DNA of 64,000 nucleotides from Oscillospiraceae bacterium (GTDB lineage Bacteria > Bacillota > Clostridia > Oscillospirales > CAG-272), in the NCBI GenBank assembly GCA_015063625.1, contig SVTT01000001.1, forward strand, positions 186,001 to 250,000. Reading direction: 5' to 3'. The notes under the pieces were generated by a model. It was not told the DNA's origin. It worked only from the letters and a program-made list of their open reading frames with translations, and did not search any database. The translations under genes and the position numbers were made by a program. The first letter of the stretch is position 1. Every line of letters starts with the position of its first letter. Shown in pieces: positions 42,517 to 50,856 of the stretch.

Positions 42517-43609
42517 ATCTTTCGTTTTCTTGCTTTATTTTCTTGATCTCGACGATCAGTCTGTCTATAACCTCATCCTCGGGGATCTTTTCGATGATCT
42601 TGCCCTTCCTGATCAGAAGCGCCTCGCCATTGCCGCCGCAAATGCCGACATCAGCCTCCCTCGCCTCGCCGGGTCCGTTGACGGGACAGCCCATCAGTGC
42701 CACACGGATCGGGAGATCGGTCAGCCCCTCCCTCCTTGCCGCGTCCAGAAAACGCTCGGAAAGCTCGATCAGATCGATCCTGGTTCTGCCGCACGTCGGA
42801 CAGCTGACGACGTTCATGCCGCACTGCCCCTCGATATTCAGCGCACCGAGAATAGCACGTGCAGCGCCGATCTCCTCTACGGGATCGGCAGTCAGCGACA
42901 CCCGAACGGTATCGCCAATGCCCGAGAGAAGCAGCGAGCCGATGCCGATCGCACTCTTGATGCTTCCCGAAAGTCTGCCTCCTGCCTCGGTGACGCCAAG
43001 ATGTATGGGATAATCGCACCGCTCGGCAAGCAGACGGTTGGCGGCAACCATGGTAGGAACATCCGATGCCTTGATCGAAATGACCGTATCGGTAAAATCA
43101 TATTTTTCAAGCAGCGCGATATGGTAAAAGGCACTTTCCGCCAGCGCCTCGGCGCTCGCTCTTCCGTGTGCCGCAAGGATGTGCTTTTCAAGGGAGCCTC
43201 CGTTGACACCGATGCGGATCGGAATGCCCCTTGCGCGACAGGCGGCACACACGGCGCGCACACGCTCCTCATCACCGATGTTACCGGGGTTGATGCGGAT
43301 CTTGTCCACACCGACCTCGGCACAGCGAAGTGCCACACGGTAATCGTAATGGATATCTGCCACGATCGGAAAATCGGGGAGCGCGGTCTTCAGACGGTAA
43401 AGAGCCTGTGCCGCCTCCATATCGGGCACGGTCACGCGCACGATATCACAACCCGCCTCGCGAAGCGCAAGGATCTGCGAAAGAGTTGCTGCCACATCTC
43501 TGGTATCGGTATTGGTCATTGACTGAATGGCAATGGGAGCGCTGCCACCGACGGTTACACCTCCGACGCGAACGCTCCTCGCCCTTCTTCTTAAGGAATT
43601 GTAATTCAT
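42515..43609 (-). CDS. ispG: 4-hydroxy-3-methylbut-2-en-1-yl diphosphate synthase
   Basis: IspG (GcpE) carries out the sixth step of the MEP isoprenoid pathway using a 4Fe-4S cluster. IQSMTNTDTRD near residue 29, IHLGVTEAGG near residue 195, VSCPTCGRTRIDL near residue 268 and MGCPVNGPGEAREADVGICGG near residue 310 are the family motifs, and the last two hold the cluster cysteines. The 364-residue length is normal. Its ATG overlaps the rseP stop (ATGA). Dxr, the second enzyme of the same pathway, is two genes upstream. Confidence 0.97.
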   Translation of the reverse strand: MNYNSLRRRARSVRVGGVTVGGSAPIAIQSMTNTDTRDVAATLSQILALREAGCDIVRVTVPDMEAAQALYRLKTALPDFPIVADIHYDYRVALRCAEVGVDKIRINPGNIGDEERVRAVCAACRARGIPIRIGVNGGSLEKHILAAHGRASAEALAESAFYHIALLEKYDFTDTVISIKASDVPTMVAANRLLAERCDYPIHLGVTEAGGRLSGSIKSAIGIGSLLLSGIGDTVRVSLTADPVEEIGAARAILGALNIEGQCGMNVVSCPTCGRTRIDLIELSERFLDAARREGLTDLPIRVALMGCPVNGPGEAREADVGICGGNGEALLIRKGKIIEKIPEDEVIDRLIVEIKKIKQENER

Positions 43610-44640
43610 TTCACAAACAGTCCTGTAATATCCTTGCAGAAAATAAACGCCGTCAGCAAGAGCAGAAGCATGAGTCCCGCAAAATGGATATATCCTTCAA
43701 TGTTTTTATTGACAGGCTTGCGCGTCACCGCCTCGACCAGCAAAAACAGCAGTCTGCCCCCGTCGAGCGCGGGGATCGGCAACAGATTGAACACACCGAG
43801 ATTCACAGTGATCACGATCACAAGATAAAGGAAATTCTGGGCGCCGCTTTTTGCCGCGTTCACCATCTCCTCTGTGACACCTACGGGTCCCGAAACGGCA
43901 TTCATGCCGTAGCGACCGCCGATCATATCTCCCAGCTGATCAAAAATCATTTTCACCGTGGATACCGAACGGAAAAAGCCATGCTTGATGACATTCCCAA
44001 AGCTTTTTTCCTCGGCAAAGACACGGAAATCGGCAGATCCGAAGTGGATGCCCTCGGCGGTGATGCCGGGAAAGATCACGTCGTTGATCTCGGTTTTCTC
44101 TCCCCCACGGATCACGGTCAGGTCGATCGGCTTGTAGCCGTCGTTTAAGATCTCGTAAACCAGCTCGTTGCCTGTGTGCACACGCACGCCGTTAACGTGC
44201 GTTACGGTATCCCCTACCTGCAAGCCGTAGGAGGGGCTGGTGGCGTCTTCATTGAAGGCGCCGATGGTCGTAGAGGCAAGCTGCGGCGTCGAAATGACGA
44301 GAATGCTCATCAGCAAAAAGCCGAGGAGCACGTTCATAAACGGTCCTGCCAGCACGATGAGGATCCGCTGCCAGACCGGCTTATTACCAAACGCCTCGGG
44401 CGAATCGCTTTCCTCATCCTCCCCCACCATGCTGACATAGCCGCCGATGGGCAGAGCGCGAAGCGAATACTCGGTGCCCGTCTTCTCACTCTTCTTGGAA
44501 ATCAGCTTGGGACCCATGCCGATCGAATATTCGTGAATTCCGACGCCACAGGCGCGCGCCACCAGAAAGTGACCGAGCTCGTGGATCATGATCAGCAATC
44601 CGAACACCAGGATCGCCAAAAGAACGTACAAAAGGGTCAT
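43606..44640 (-). CDS. rseP: RIP metalloprotease (site-2 protease, RseP type)
   Basis: This membrane-embedded zinc protease cuts regulatory proteins within the membrane. The zinc motif HELGHFLVARACG lies near residue 21, a PDZ domain covers about residues 105-180 (GLQVGDTVTHVNGVRV), and the second active-site motif NLLPIPALDGGR lies near residue 288. Four membrane segments fit the family. AAGGAG precedes the ATG. The position between dxr and ispG is standard in Firmicutes. Confidence 0.96.
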   Translation of the reverse strand: MTLLYVLLAILVFGLLIMIHELGHFLVARACGVGIHEYSIGMGPKLISKKSEKTGTEYSLRALPIGGYVSMVGEDEESDSPEAFGNKPVWQRILIVLAGPFMNVLLGFLLMSILVISTPQLASTTIGAFNEDATSPSYGLQVGDTVTHVNGVRVHTGNELVYEILNDGYKPIDLTVIRGGEKTEINDVIFPGITAEGIHFGSADFRVFAEEKSFGNVIKHGFFRSVSTVKMIFDQLGDMIGGRYGMNAVSGPVGVTEEMVNAAKSGAQNFLYLVIVITVNLGVFNLLPIPALDGGRLLFLLVEAVTRKPVNKNIEGYIHFAGLMLLLLLTAFIFCKDITGLFVK

Positions 44641-44658
44641 TGTGGATTCTCCTTACAT

Positions 44659-45816
44659 TCAAAGAAGCGCTTTTGCGCGCTCTCGTGCTTCCCTGTCGAT
44701 GTCAAGGATCTCGGAAAGGGTGTGCGCCGATGCGGCATGCGGCATATCTCCCGTTACGCGCATGACCGTTTCGGCAATGGCAAGCAGCGGAATACGGCGC
44801 TCCAGAAATGCTGCCACCGCGATCTCATTTGCGGCATTGAGTGCCGCAGGACATGCTCCCCCCGCAGCCAGCATACGCTTGGCATGCGCAAGCAGAGGAA
44901 AGGTTTCGGTATCGGGCTCGGCAAACGTGAGCCTGCCGACCTTTACCAGATCAAGCGGCGGGATCACCGCCTCGGTTCGCACAGGCGCGGTCAACGCATA
45001 CTGCACGCAAAGGCGCATATCGGGAACCGACATCTGGGCGATGACGCTGTTATCAATATATTCCACCATAGAATGAATTATACTCTCACGGTGCACCACG
45101 ACGTCGATCCGATCAGCAGACACACCGAAAAGATGTGCCGCCTCAATGACCTCAAAGCCCTTGTTCATCAGCGTGGCGGAATCCACCGTGATTTTGGCTC
45201 CCATCTGCCAAGTGGGGTGTGCTAATGTTTCGTCTACCGAAATATTGGTAAGTTCTGTTCTCTTTTTGCCAAAAAAAGGTCCTCCTGAAGCTGTAAGGAT
45301 CAGGCGTTTGATCTCACTCTGTTGACCGGAACGAAGGGCTTGAAAGATAGCGCAGTGCTCGCTGTCAACCGGCGTAATACGCAGATCCGCGCGGCGCGCC
45401 GCTGCCATCACCAGCTCGCCCGCCACGACGAGCGACTCTTTGTTGGCAAGCGCGAGATGCTTACCCGATTCAAGCACCGCAAGCGTGGGGCGAAGCCCTG
45501 CTTCACCGAGAATGGAATTCACAGCAAATTCCGCCTCGGTCATACGGATCATATCAAGCAAGCCCTCTTCGCCGCCAAACACGCGAACACAGGTGTCGGC
45601 AAGCGCCGTGCGAAGCTCACTTGCCGCCGCCTCGTCCGTCATGGCAACCGCACGAACACCAAGCTCTCTTGCCTGCTGCTCCGTGCGACGCCAATTGCGG
45701 TGCGCCGAAAGTGCCGCAACCTTGATATGGTGCTGCTTTGCGACGTCGACCGCCTGCTCACCGACCGAGCCTGTCGATCCGAGGATCAGCGTTGTGGGAA
45801 AGGATCGAGCACTCAT
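44659..45816 (-). CDS. dxr: 1-deoxy-D-xylulose 5-phosphate reductoisomerase
   Basis: Dxr makes 2-C-methyl-D-erythritol 4-phosphate, the first committed MEP pathway step. TLILGSTGSVGEQAVDV at the start binds NADPH, ALANKESLVVAGE lies near residue 120, PVDSEHCAIFQAL near residue 148 and LTASGGPFFGK near residue 175. The Lys-Glu and Ser-Glu motifs that bind metal and substrate are all present. The 385-residue length is normal. It starts one base after the cdsA stop. Confidence 0.97.
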   Translation of the reverse strand: MSARSFPTTLILGSTGSVGEQAVDVAKQHHIKVAALSAHRNWRRTEQQARELGVRAVAMTDEAAASELRTALADTCVRVFGGEEGLLDMIRMTEAEFAVNSILGEAGLRPTLAVLESGKHLALANKESLVVAGELVMAAARRADLRITPVDSEHCAIFQALRSGQQSEIKRLILTASGGPFFGKKRTELTNISVDETLAHPTWQMGAKITVDSATLMNKGFEVIEAAHLFGVSADRIDVVVHRESIIHSMVEYIDNSVIAQMSVPDMRLCVQYALTAPVRTEAVIPPLDLVKVGRLTFAEPDTETFPLLAHAKRMLAAGGACPAALNAANEIAVAAFLERRIPLLAIAETVMRVTGDMPHAASAHTLSEILDIDREARERAKALL

Positions 45817-45817
45817 G

Positions 45818-46672
45818 TCAGCTGAAGATCGGGAAATAGGAGGAGATCACGAGCACCAGAACCGTCACTGCCATGCTCGAATCAAACCGGTCAAGCAAAC
45901 CGCCGTGCCCCGGGAGCATCCAGCCATAGTCCTTCAATCCCACTTCTCTTTTGATTGCCGACATGACAAGATCTCCGATCTGCGAAACAACACCGATCAC
46001 GATGCCGCCGATGCCGAGAACAAGATAGTTGGGGGTGACGTCAAAGCACTTGCCTACGATCAAGCCGTAAAGCACCGCCGTGATCGCACAGAACACAAAG
46101 CCGCCGATGGCACCCTCCACCGTTTTCTTGGGACTGACGGTGGGGATCAGCTTGTGCTTGCCGAACAGTCTGCCACAGAAATACGCAAAGCTGTCGGTGA
46201 CCCAGGAGAAAATAAACGGGATCAAAAACAGGAATCTGCCAACACCCTCGGTATCACGAAGCACAATGACCGCAGAATTGGCAGCCACGATATAAAAGCA
46301 GGTCATAAATGCCAGTGCGACCTTGCCCATATCCTGCTTTCCGAAGCGGAATACGATAAAGGCAAACATGTAGATGGCAAGAACCATTGCCGTCAGCACC
46401 GCGATACGTGTATACTCCCGCATATTCTCGCGCATGACGCGTGCCAGCATGGGAAATGCAAGACCTGCAAGATACAACGGAATGCTGACAAAATAGCTTT
46501 TATCAAGCTGCAAGCAATGCAGCATCTCCCATACCGACACAAACGCGATCAGGGAGATCAGCAGCGGAAACAGATAGTTCAGCGGGTTGGACGCTTCAAC
46601 AGGATCGGAAAACCAGAAAAACGGGAAAATACCCGCAATGGCAACCACTGCTGTTAGAATACGGGTCTTCAT
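45818..46672 (-). CDS. cdsA: Phosphatidate cytidylyltransferase
   Basis: CdsA makes CDP-diacylglycerol, the branch point of phospholipid synthesis. The 284-residue protein is a chain of membrane helices with VSPKKTVEGAIGGF near residue 150 and the signature SAIKREVGLKDYGWMLPGHGGLLDRFD near residue 240. GGAGG lies seven bases before the ATG at 46672. PgsA, which uses its product, is encoded elsewhere in the window at 53183-53761. Confidence 0.96.
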   Translation of the reverse strand: MKTRILTAVVAIAGIFPFFWFSDPVEASNPLNYLFPLLISLIAFVSVWEMLHCLQLDKSYFVSIPLYLAGLAFPMLARVMRENMREYTRIAVLTAMVLAIYMFAFIVFRFGKQDMGKVALAFMTCFYIVAANSAVIVLRDTEGVGRFLFLIPFIFSWVTDSFAYFCGRLFGKHKLIPTVSPKKTVEGAIGGFVFCAITAVLYGLIVGKCFDVTPNYLVLGIGGIVIGVVSQIGDLVMSAIKREVGLKDYGWMLPGHGGLLDRFDSSMAVTVLVLVISSYFPIFS

Positions 46673-46699
46673 GATCAAACCTCCGAAAAAAGTGATCGC

Positions 46700-47392
46700 T
46701 CAAACGCCGCCAAAGCGACGCTTGCGCGTATAAAACTCGGCAATGGCGGCATCAAGCTGCTCCTTGCCAAAATCAGGCCAAAGGACATCGGTAAAATACA
46801 GCTCGGCGTATGCTGCCTGCCACAGGAGAAAATTGGAAATGCGCAGATCGCCCCCCGTACGGATGATCAGATCGAGCTCGGGGCTTGCGGCGGTATAAAG
46901 AGCCCCCGCAATATCCGACTCGGTGATCTGCTTCAGGCCCGCCTCGGAAAGCTGCCGAAATGCGTGCACAAGCTCATCCCGTCCTCCATAATTCAATGCG
47001 ATGTTCAAGATCCGCTGACGGTCAAGAGTATGCTGCTCCAGCCTCTCCATGCGGGAACGGCGCTTTTCGTCAAAGGCTGCCTTATCCCCCAGAAAGCAAA
47101 TGCGAAAACGATATTCGTCGATCTTTTTTTCGCACTCCGCAAGATACCGGTCCATTAGCTTCATGATGGCATCCACCTCTTTTTTGGGGCGCTTCCAATT
47201 TTCGGTCGAAAAGGCATAGAAGGTGACTGCCTCCAAGCCGAGACGGTCACAGTGAGAAAGAATATCCTGAAACGCCTTGACACCGAAGCGATGCCCGTAT
47301 TCGCGCGGCATGCCCCGCTTTTTTGCCCATCTGCCATTGCCGTCCATAATAAAAGCGACGTGACGCAAAGGTGCTTGTTCTGCCGTTACCAT
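46700..47392 (-). CDS. uppS: Undecaprenyl diphosphate synthase (isoprenyl transferase)
   Basis: UppS extends farnesyl diphosphate to the C55 lipid carrier for cell-wall synthesis. HVAFIMDGNGRWAKKRG near residue 10 holds the catalytic Asp, YAFSTENWKRPKKE near residue 68 follows, and IIRTGGDLRISNFLLWQ near residue 180 holds the Arg and Ser motif. I use the ATG at 47392 because GGGAGG lies five bases upstream; a longer frame reading into frr is not supported. The 230-residue length is normal. Confidence 0.96.
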   Translation of the reverse strand: MVTAEQAPLRHVAFIMDGNGRWAKKRGMPREYGHRFGVKAFQDILSHCDRLGLEAVTFYAFSTENWKRPKKEVDAIMKLMDRYLAECEKKIDEYRFRICFLGDKAAFDEKRRSRMERLEQHTLDRQRILNIALNYGGRDELVHAFRQLSEAGLKQITESDIAGALYTAASPELDLIIRTGGDLRISNFLLWQAAYAELYFTDVLWPDFGKEQLDAAIAEFYTRKRRFGGV

Positions 47393-47465
47393 ATGAACCT
47401 CCCATGCGGACTTGAAAAAATCGGGGGCGAAGGTCGCCTTGTCGGTTTCCTTGCGCCCCGCATCC

Positions 47466-48020
47466 TCAAATTGCCATAACTGCCTTCTGTTTCTCTGCAA
47501 CAGCAGTATCGATCTGCTTGATGAACTTGTCGGTCAGATCCTGCACCGACTTATCGGATGCCTTCTTTTCATCCTCGGTCATGTCGCCATCCTTTTCCAT
47601 CTTCTTGGAAAGATCGTTGGCGTCGCGGCGAATATTGCGAACGGCAACCTTTGCCTCCTCGCCCATCTTGGTGACCTGCTTGCAAAGGTCACGGCGACGC
47701 TCCTCGGTCAGCTGAGGGAAAACAAGACGGATCACCTGACCGTCGCTGTTGGGGGTAATGCCAACGTCGGAGGCAAGGATCGCCTTCTCCATCGCCTTCA
47801 GGGTGGAGCCGTCATAAGGCTTGATGACCAGTGTGCGCGCATCATCCACGCTGACGCTTGCCATGCTGTTAAGGGGAGTGGGCGAGCCGTAATACTCAAA
47901 GGTGACGCGATTGAGGACGGCGGCGTTTGCCTGGCCCGCACGAATGGTATCAAAATTGCTCTGCAAAACCGAGAGCGCCTTAACCATTTTTTCTTCAAAC
48001 TCTTTGGTGTTCAGTTTCAT
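47466..48020 (-). CDS. frr: Ribosome recycling factor
   Basis: Frr splits the ribosome from mRNA after termination. The 184 residues match along the whole length: MVKALSVLQSNFDTIRAGQANAAVLNRVTFEYYG at the N-terminal helix and first part of domain II, and QLTEERRRDLCKQVTKMGEEAKVAVRNIRRDAND at the second helix. It follows pyrH by 27 bases, the usual order pyrH-frr-uppS. The ribosome binding site is weak (AGAAGAAA). Confidence 0.97.
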   Translation of the reverse strand: MKLNTKEFEEKMVKALSVLQSNFDTIRAGQANAAVLNRVTFEYYGSPTPLNSMASVSVDDARTLVIKPYDGSTLKAMEKAILASDVGITPNSDGQVIRLVFPQLTEERRRDLCKQVTKMGEEAKVAVRNIRRDANDLSKKMEKDGDMTEDEKKASDKSVQDLTDKFIKQIDTAVAEKQKAVMAI

Positions 48021-48047
48021 CGTTTCTTCTCACTTTCTATGTTGAAT

Positions 48048-48758
48048 TTAGCGGTGAAGCTCGGTTCCGATATGCTCACCCATGACCACACGGTAAATAT
48101 TATCGGGATCATTCAGCGCAAACGCATAGCAACGGATGTCGTTTTCCATACAGAAGGTGGTCGCGGACAGGTCAAGTGCCTTCAGCTCCTTCTCGAGGAC
48201 CTCCTTGTAGGTGACCTCATCGTAACGCGTAGCACGGGAATCCAGCCTGGGATCGGCAGTATAGATGCCGTCAATATTTTTCGCCATCAGCACGGCATCG
48301 GCATCGATCTCGGCAGCGCGCAGCACAGCTGCGGTATCGGTGGAAAAGAAGGGCTGCCCGAGTCCGCATGCGAATATCACCACCTTGCCTGCGGCAAGTG
48401 CGGCATTGGCGTCATTGACGGTGAAGGTGTCGGCAAAGGCGCGCATTTCAACGGCACTCATGACCACCGTGTCAAGACCCGCGTGGCGGAAGGAATCCTG
48501 CAAGGCAAGTGCATTGATCGCCGTGGCAAGCATACCCATGTGGTCTGCCTGCTTGCGGTCCATGCCGCCGCCCTGTCTGCCGCGCCAGATGTTACCCGCA
48601 CCCACGATCACACCGATCTCAACGCCCGATTCACGGCAGCGCCTCAACACCCCTGCCACGCGCGCGATGAAATCAAAATCGAGAATGCCCTTGCCCTTAG
48701 AGGTCAACGCCTCACCCGAAAGCTTCAGCAAAATACGTTTGTACTTCGGAGTTGCCAT
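48048..48758 (-). CDS. pyrH: Uridylate kinase
   Basis: PyrH phosphorylates UMP to UDP, linking the pyr operon product to nucleic acid synthesis. RILLKLSGEAL near residue 8 and IGVIVGAGNIWRG near residue 46 bind the phosphates, and DAVLMAKNIDGIYTADPR near residue 155 is the nucleotide site. The 236-residue length is normal. GAGGTG lies six bases before the ATG, and a promoter stands upstream, so it leads the frr-uppS-cdsA-dxr-rseP-ispG transcript. Confidence 0.97.
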   Translation of the reverse strand: MATPKYKRILLKLSGEALTSKGKGILDFDFIARVAGVLRRCRESGVEIGVIVGAGNIWRGRQGGGMDRKQADHMGMLATAINALALQDSFRHAGLDTVVMSAVEMRAFADTFTVNDANAALAAGKVVIFACGLGQPFFSTDTAAVLRAAEIDADAVLMAKNIDGIYTADPRLDSRATRYDEVTYKEVLEKELKALDLSATTFCMENDIRCYAFALNDPDNIYRVVMGEHIGTELHR

Positions 48759-48791
48759 AAAACACCTCTCACACTATTTTCATTCCTATAT

Positions 48792-48820
48792 ATTTTACTC
48801 TATTTTCTTCATTTTGTAAA
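48792..48820 (-). promoter_or_regulatory. Sigma-A type promoter for the pyrH-frr-uppS operon
   Basis: TTTACA and TAAAAT are 17 bp apart on the minus strand, about 35 bases upstream of the pyrH ATG. Confidence 0.75.
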
Positions 48821-48898
48821 GAGCAATTTGACAAAAATATTAATGTGTCGGAAGAAAAGTTGAATCGAAAATCCTCCCATCGGTGGGATCGCAATAAA

Positions 48899-48926
48899 AA
48901 CGGGAGGTCCTGTGGGACCTCCCGTT
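48899..48926 (-). terminator. Intrinsic terminator after rpsB-tsf
   Basis: A 12-bp stem (AACGGGAGGTCC with its complement, four-base loop) lies ten bases after the tsf stop and is followed by TTTATT on the minus strand. Confidence 0.9.
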
Positions 48927-48935
48927 TCATAAGCA

Positions 48936-49868
48936 TTAAGCCTTTCCGGTCAGCTTTGCGATCTCCTCAGCAAAGTTGTCCTCTTTCTTCTCAATGCCCT
49001 CGCCCTTCTCGAAGAGCACGAATGCAGCGATCTTGATGTCGCCACCGAGCTCCTTGGCGGTGTTCTTGGTGTACTGACCGACCGTCATGCTGTCCTCCTT
49101 GACGTAAGCCTGCTCAACAAGGCAAACGCGCTCGTAGAACTTGCCAAGACGACCGGAAACGATCTTCTCAAGGATCTGGTCGGGCTTGTTGGCGTTCTTG
49201 GGATCGTTCTTCATCTGTGCGATCAGAACTGCCTTCTCCTCGGCAACAGCGGCAGCGGGAACATCCTCGATGTTCACGTACTGGGGAGGATTGCCTGCGG
49301 CGATCTGGAGAGCGATGTTCTTTGCATAAACGGCAAAGTCAGCCTTCTCGGTCACAGCGGCATCTGCCTCAAACTTCACGATAACACCGGTAGAGCCGAA
49401 GCCGTGAATGTAGGAGGAGGTCACACCCTCAACCAGCACAAAGCGGCGGATGGAGATGTTCTCCTTGATGATGGCGATCTTCTCGATCAGGGTCTTCTGA
49501 ACGGTCTCTGCGGTATCGCAGTAGTTGATGGAAAGAAGCTCCTCAACGTTTGCGGGCTTCTTGGCAATGATGGTTTCAAGCAGACCGGTCACGAATTCCT
49601 TGAACGCATCGCTCTTTGCGGCGAAGTCGGTCTCAGAGTTGACCTCGATCATTGCGGTGAAGCCGTCCTTGGAAAGAACGTCAACGCGACCCTCGGCTGC
49701 AATGCGGCCTGCCTTCTTCTCAGCGGTGGCAAGGCCCTTCTCGCGAAGGATCTTAACTGCTTTATCCATATCGCCCTCAGCCTCGACAAGGGCCTTCTTG
49801 CAGTCCATCATGCCAAGACCGGTCTTGGCGCGAAGCTCTGCAACGTCTTTTGCGGTAATGTTAGCCAT
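48936..49868 (-). CDS. tsf: Translation elongation factor Ts
   Basis: EF-Ts reloads EF-Tu with GTP. The 310-residue protein has the UBA-like N-terminus (ITAKDVAELRAKTGLGMMDCKKAL), the core motif MIEVNSETDFAAKSDAFKEFV near residue 73 and VRRFVLVEG-like ISIRRFVLVEG near residue 137. It follows rpsB by about 20 bases, the usual pair. AAGGAG lies ten bases before the ATG. Confidence 0.97.
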   Translation of the reverse strand: MANITAKDVAELRAKTGLGMMDCKKALVEAEGDMDKAVKILREKGLATAEKKAGRIAAEGRVDVLSKDGFTAMIEVNSETDFAAKSDAFKEFVTGLLETIIAKKPANVEELLSINYCDTAETVQKTLIEKIAIIKENISIRRFVLVEGVTSSYIHGFGSTGVIVKFEADAAVTEKADFAVYAKNIALQIAAGNPPQYVNIEDVPAAAVAEEKAVLIAQMKNDPKNANKPDQILEKIVSGRLGKFYERVCLVEQAYVKEDSMTVGQYTKNTAKELGGDIKIAAFVLFEKGEGIEKKEDNFAEEIAKLTGKA

Positions 49869-49888
49869 GTTCGTTTTCTCCTTAAAAA

Positions 49889-50632
49889 TTACTCAGCGTC
49901 CTGCTCTTTTTCCTCAGCAGCCTCAACGGGCTCTGCCTCGGTGGTCTGCTCGCCCTGCTTGCCCTCGATGACAGCATCAGCCATGACAGAGGAGATCAGC
50001 TTGATGGCGCGGATCGCGTCATCGTTACCGGGAATGATATAGTCGGCGTCATCGGGATCGCAGTTGGTGTCAACGATGGCGACGACCGGGATGCCCAGCT
50101 TCTTAGCCTCAAGAACGGCGTTGCGCTCCTTGTGGGGGTCAACGATGAACACGGCAGAGGGCAGTGCCTCCATGGTCTTGATACCGCCGTAGCTCTTCTC
50201 AAGATCGAAGATCTCCTTCTGCTTGCCTGCAACCTCTTTCTTAGGGAGCAGATCAAAGGTGCCGTCCTCCTGCATCTTGGTCAGACTGTTCAGGCGTGCG
50301 ATCGACTTCTTGATGGTCTTAAAGTTCGTCATCATGCCGCCGGGCCAACGCACGTTCACGTAGTACATGCCGCAGCGCTGTGCCTCTTCCTTGATGGCAT
50401 CGGCAGCCTGCTTCTTGGTGCCGACAAAGAGAATGGTACCGTTGTTGGCAGCAAGATCGCGGACGAAGGCATATGCCTCCTCAAACTTCTTCACCGTCTT
50501 CTGCAAGTCGATAATGTAAATACCGTTGCGCTCGGTGAAGATGTACTCCTGCATTTTGGGGTTCCATCTTCTGGTGTGATGTCCGAAATGGACGCCTGCT
50601 TCAAGCAGCTGCTTAATGGTGATAACCGACAT
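49889..50632 (-). CDS. rpsB: 30S ribosomal protein S2
   Basis: S2 is a small-subunit protein needed for S1 docking and initiation. Clear matches are [19 protein letters not shown] near residue 9, [14 protein letters not shown] near residue 66, [11 protein letters not shown] near residue 93 and [23 protein letters not shown] near residue 185. The C-terminal 30 residues are acidic ([15 protein letters not shown]), a common variable tail. GGAGG lies nine bases before the ATG. Confidence 0.98.
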   Translation of the reverse strand: MSVITIKQLLEAGVHFGHHTRRWNPKMQEYIFTERNGIYIIDLQKTVKKFEEAYAFVRDLAANNGTILFVGTKKQAADAIKEEAQRCGMYYVNVRWPGGMMTNFKTIKKSIARLNSLTKMQEDGTFDLLPKKEVAGKQKEIFDLEKSYGGIKTMEALPSAVFIVDPHKERNAVLEAKKLGIPVVAIVDTNCDPDDADYIIPGNDDAIRAIKLISSVMADAVIEGKQGEQTTEAEPVEAAEEKEQDAE

Positions 50633-50748
50633 TTTAAATGTCCTCCTTCGGTTTTTCCACCACGGCCCGATGCCCTACCGTTTCCGGCACCGAATGCATC
50701 GAATGAGTCCGTGTGTGAATTTATTTTTGCCGCGTATGCACGCAAGCG
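50633..50748 (-). promoter_or_regulatory. Long rpsB leader, possibly autoregulatory
   Basis: About 115 bases separate the likely transcription start from the rpsB ATG. On the minus strand they contain GCGT/ACGC and GATGC/GCATC pairings, the latter enclosing CCG-GAAA-CGG. Leaders of rpsB are feedback targets of S2 in several bacteria; whether this one works in that way is inference. Confidence 0.45.
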
Positions 50749-50754
50749 AGGGAA

Positions 50755-50783
50755 ATTATAACACAATATATTCCGTGATGCAA
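50755..50783 (-). promoter_or_regulatory. Sigma-A promoter for rpsB-tsf
   Basis: TTGCAT and TATAAT are separated by 17 bp on the minus strand. Confidence 0.85.
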
Positions 50784-50856
50784 CCCTGCGCGCCCGAATT
50801 TACATTTAATTTACAAATCCGGCGAGATTTGCAGACTTGCCCGTCCTGCAAGGAGC

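Noticed and set aside
41366-43522. A 718-codon plus-strand frame opposite polC and ispG.
   Set aside because: It is antisense to two complete, well-conserved genes.
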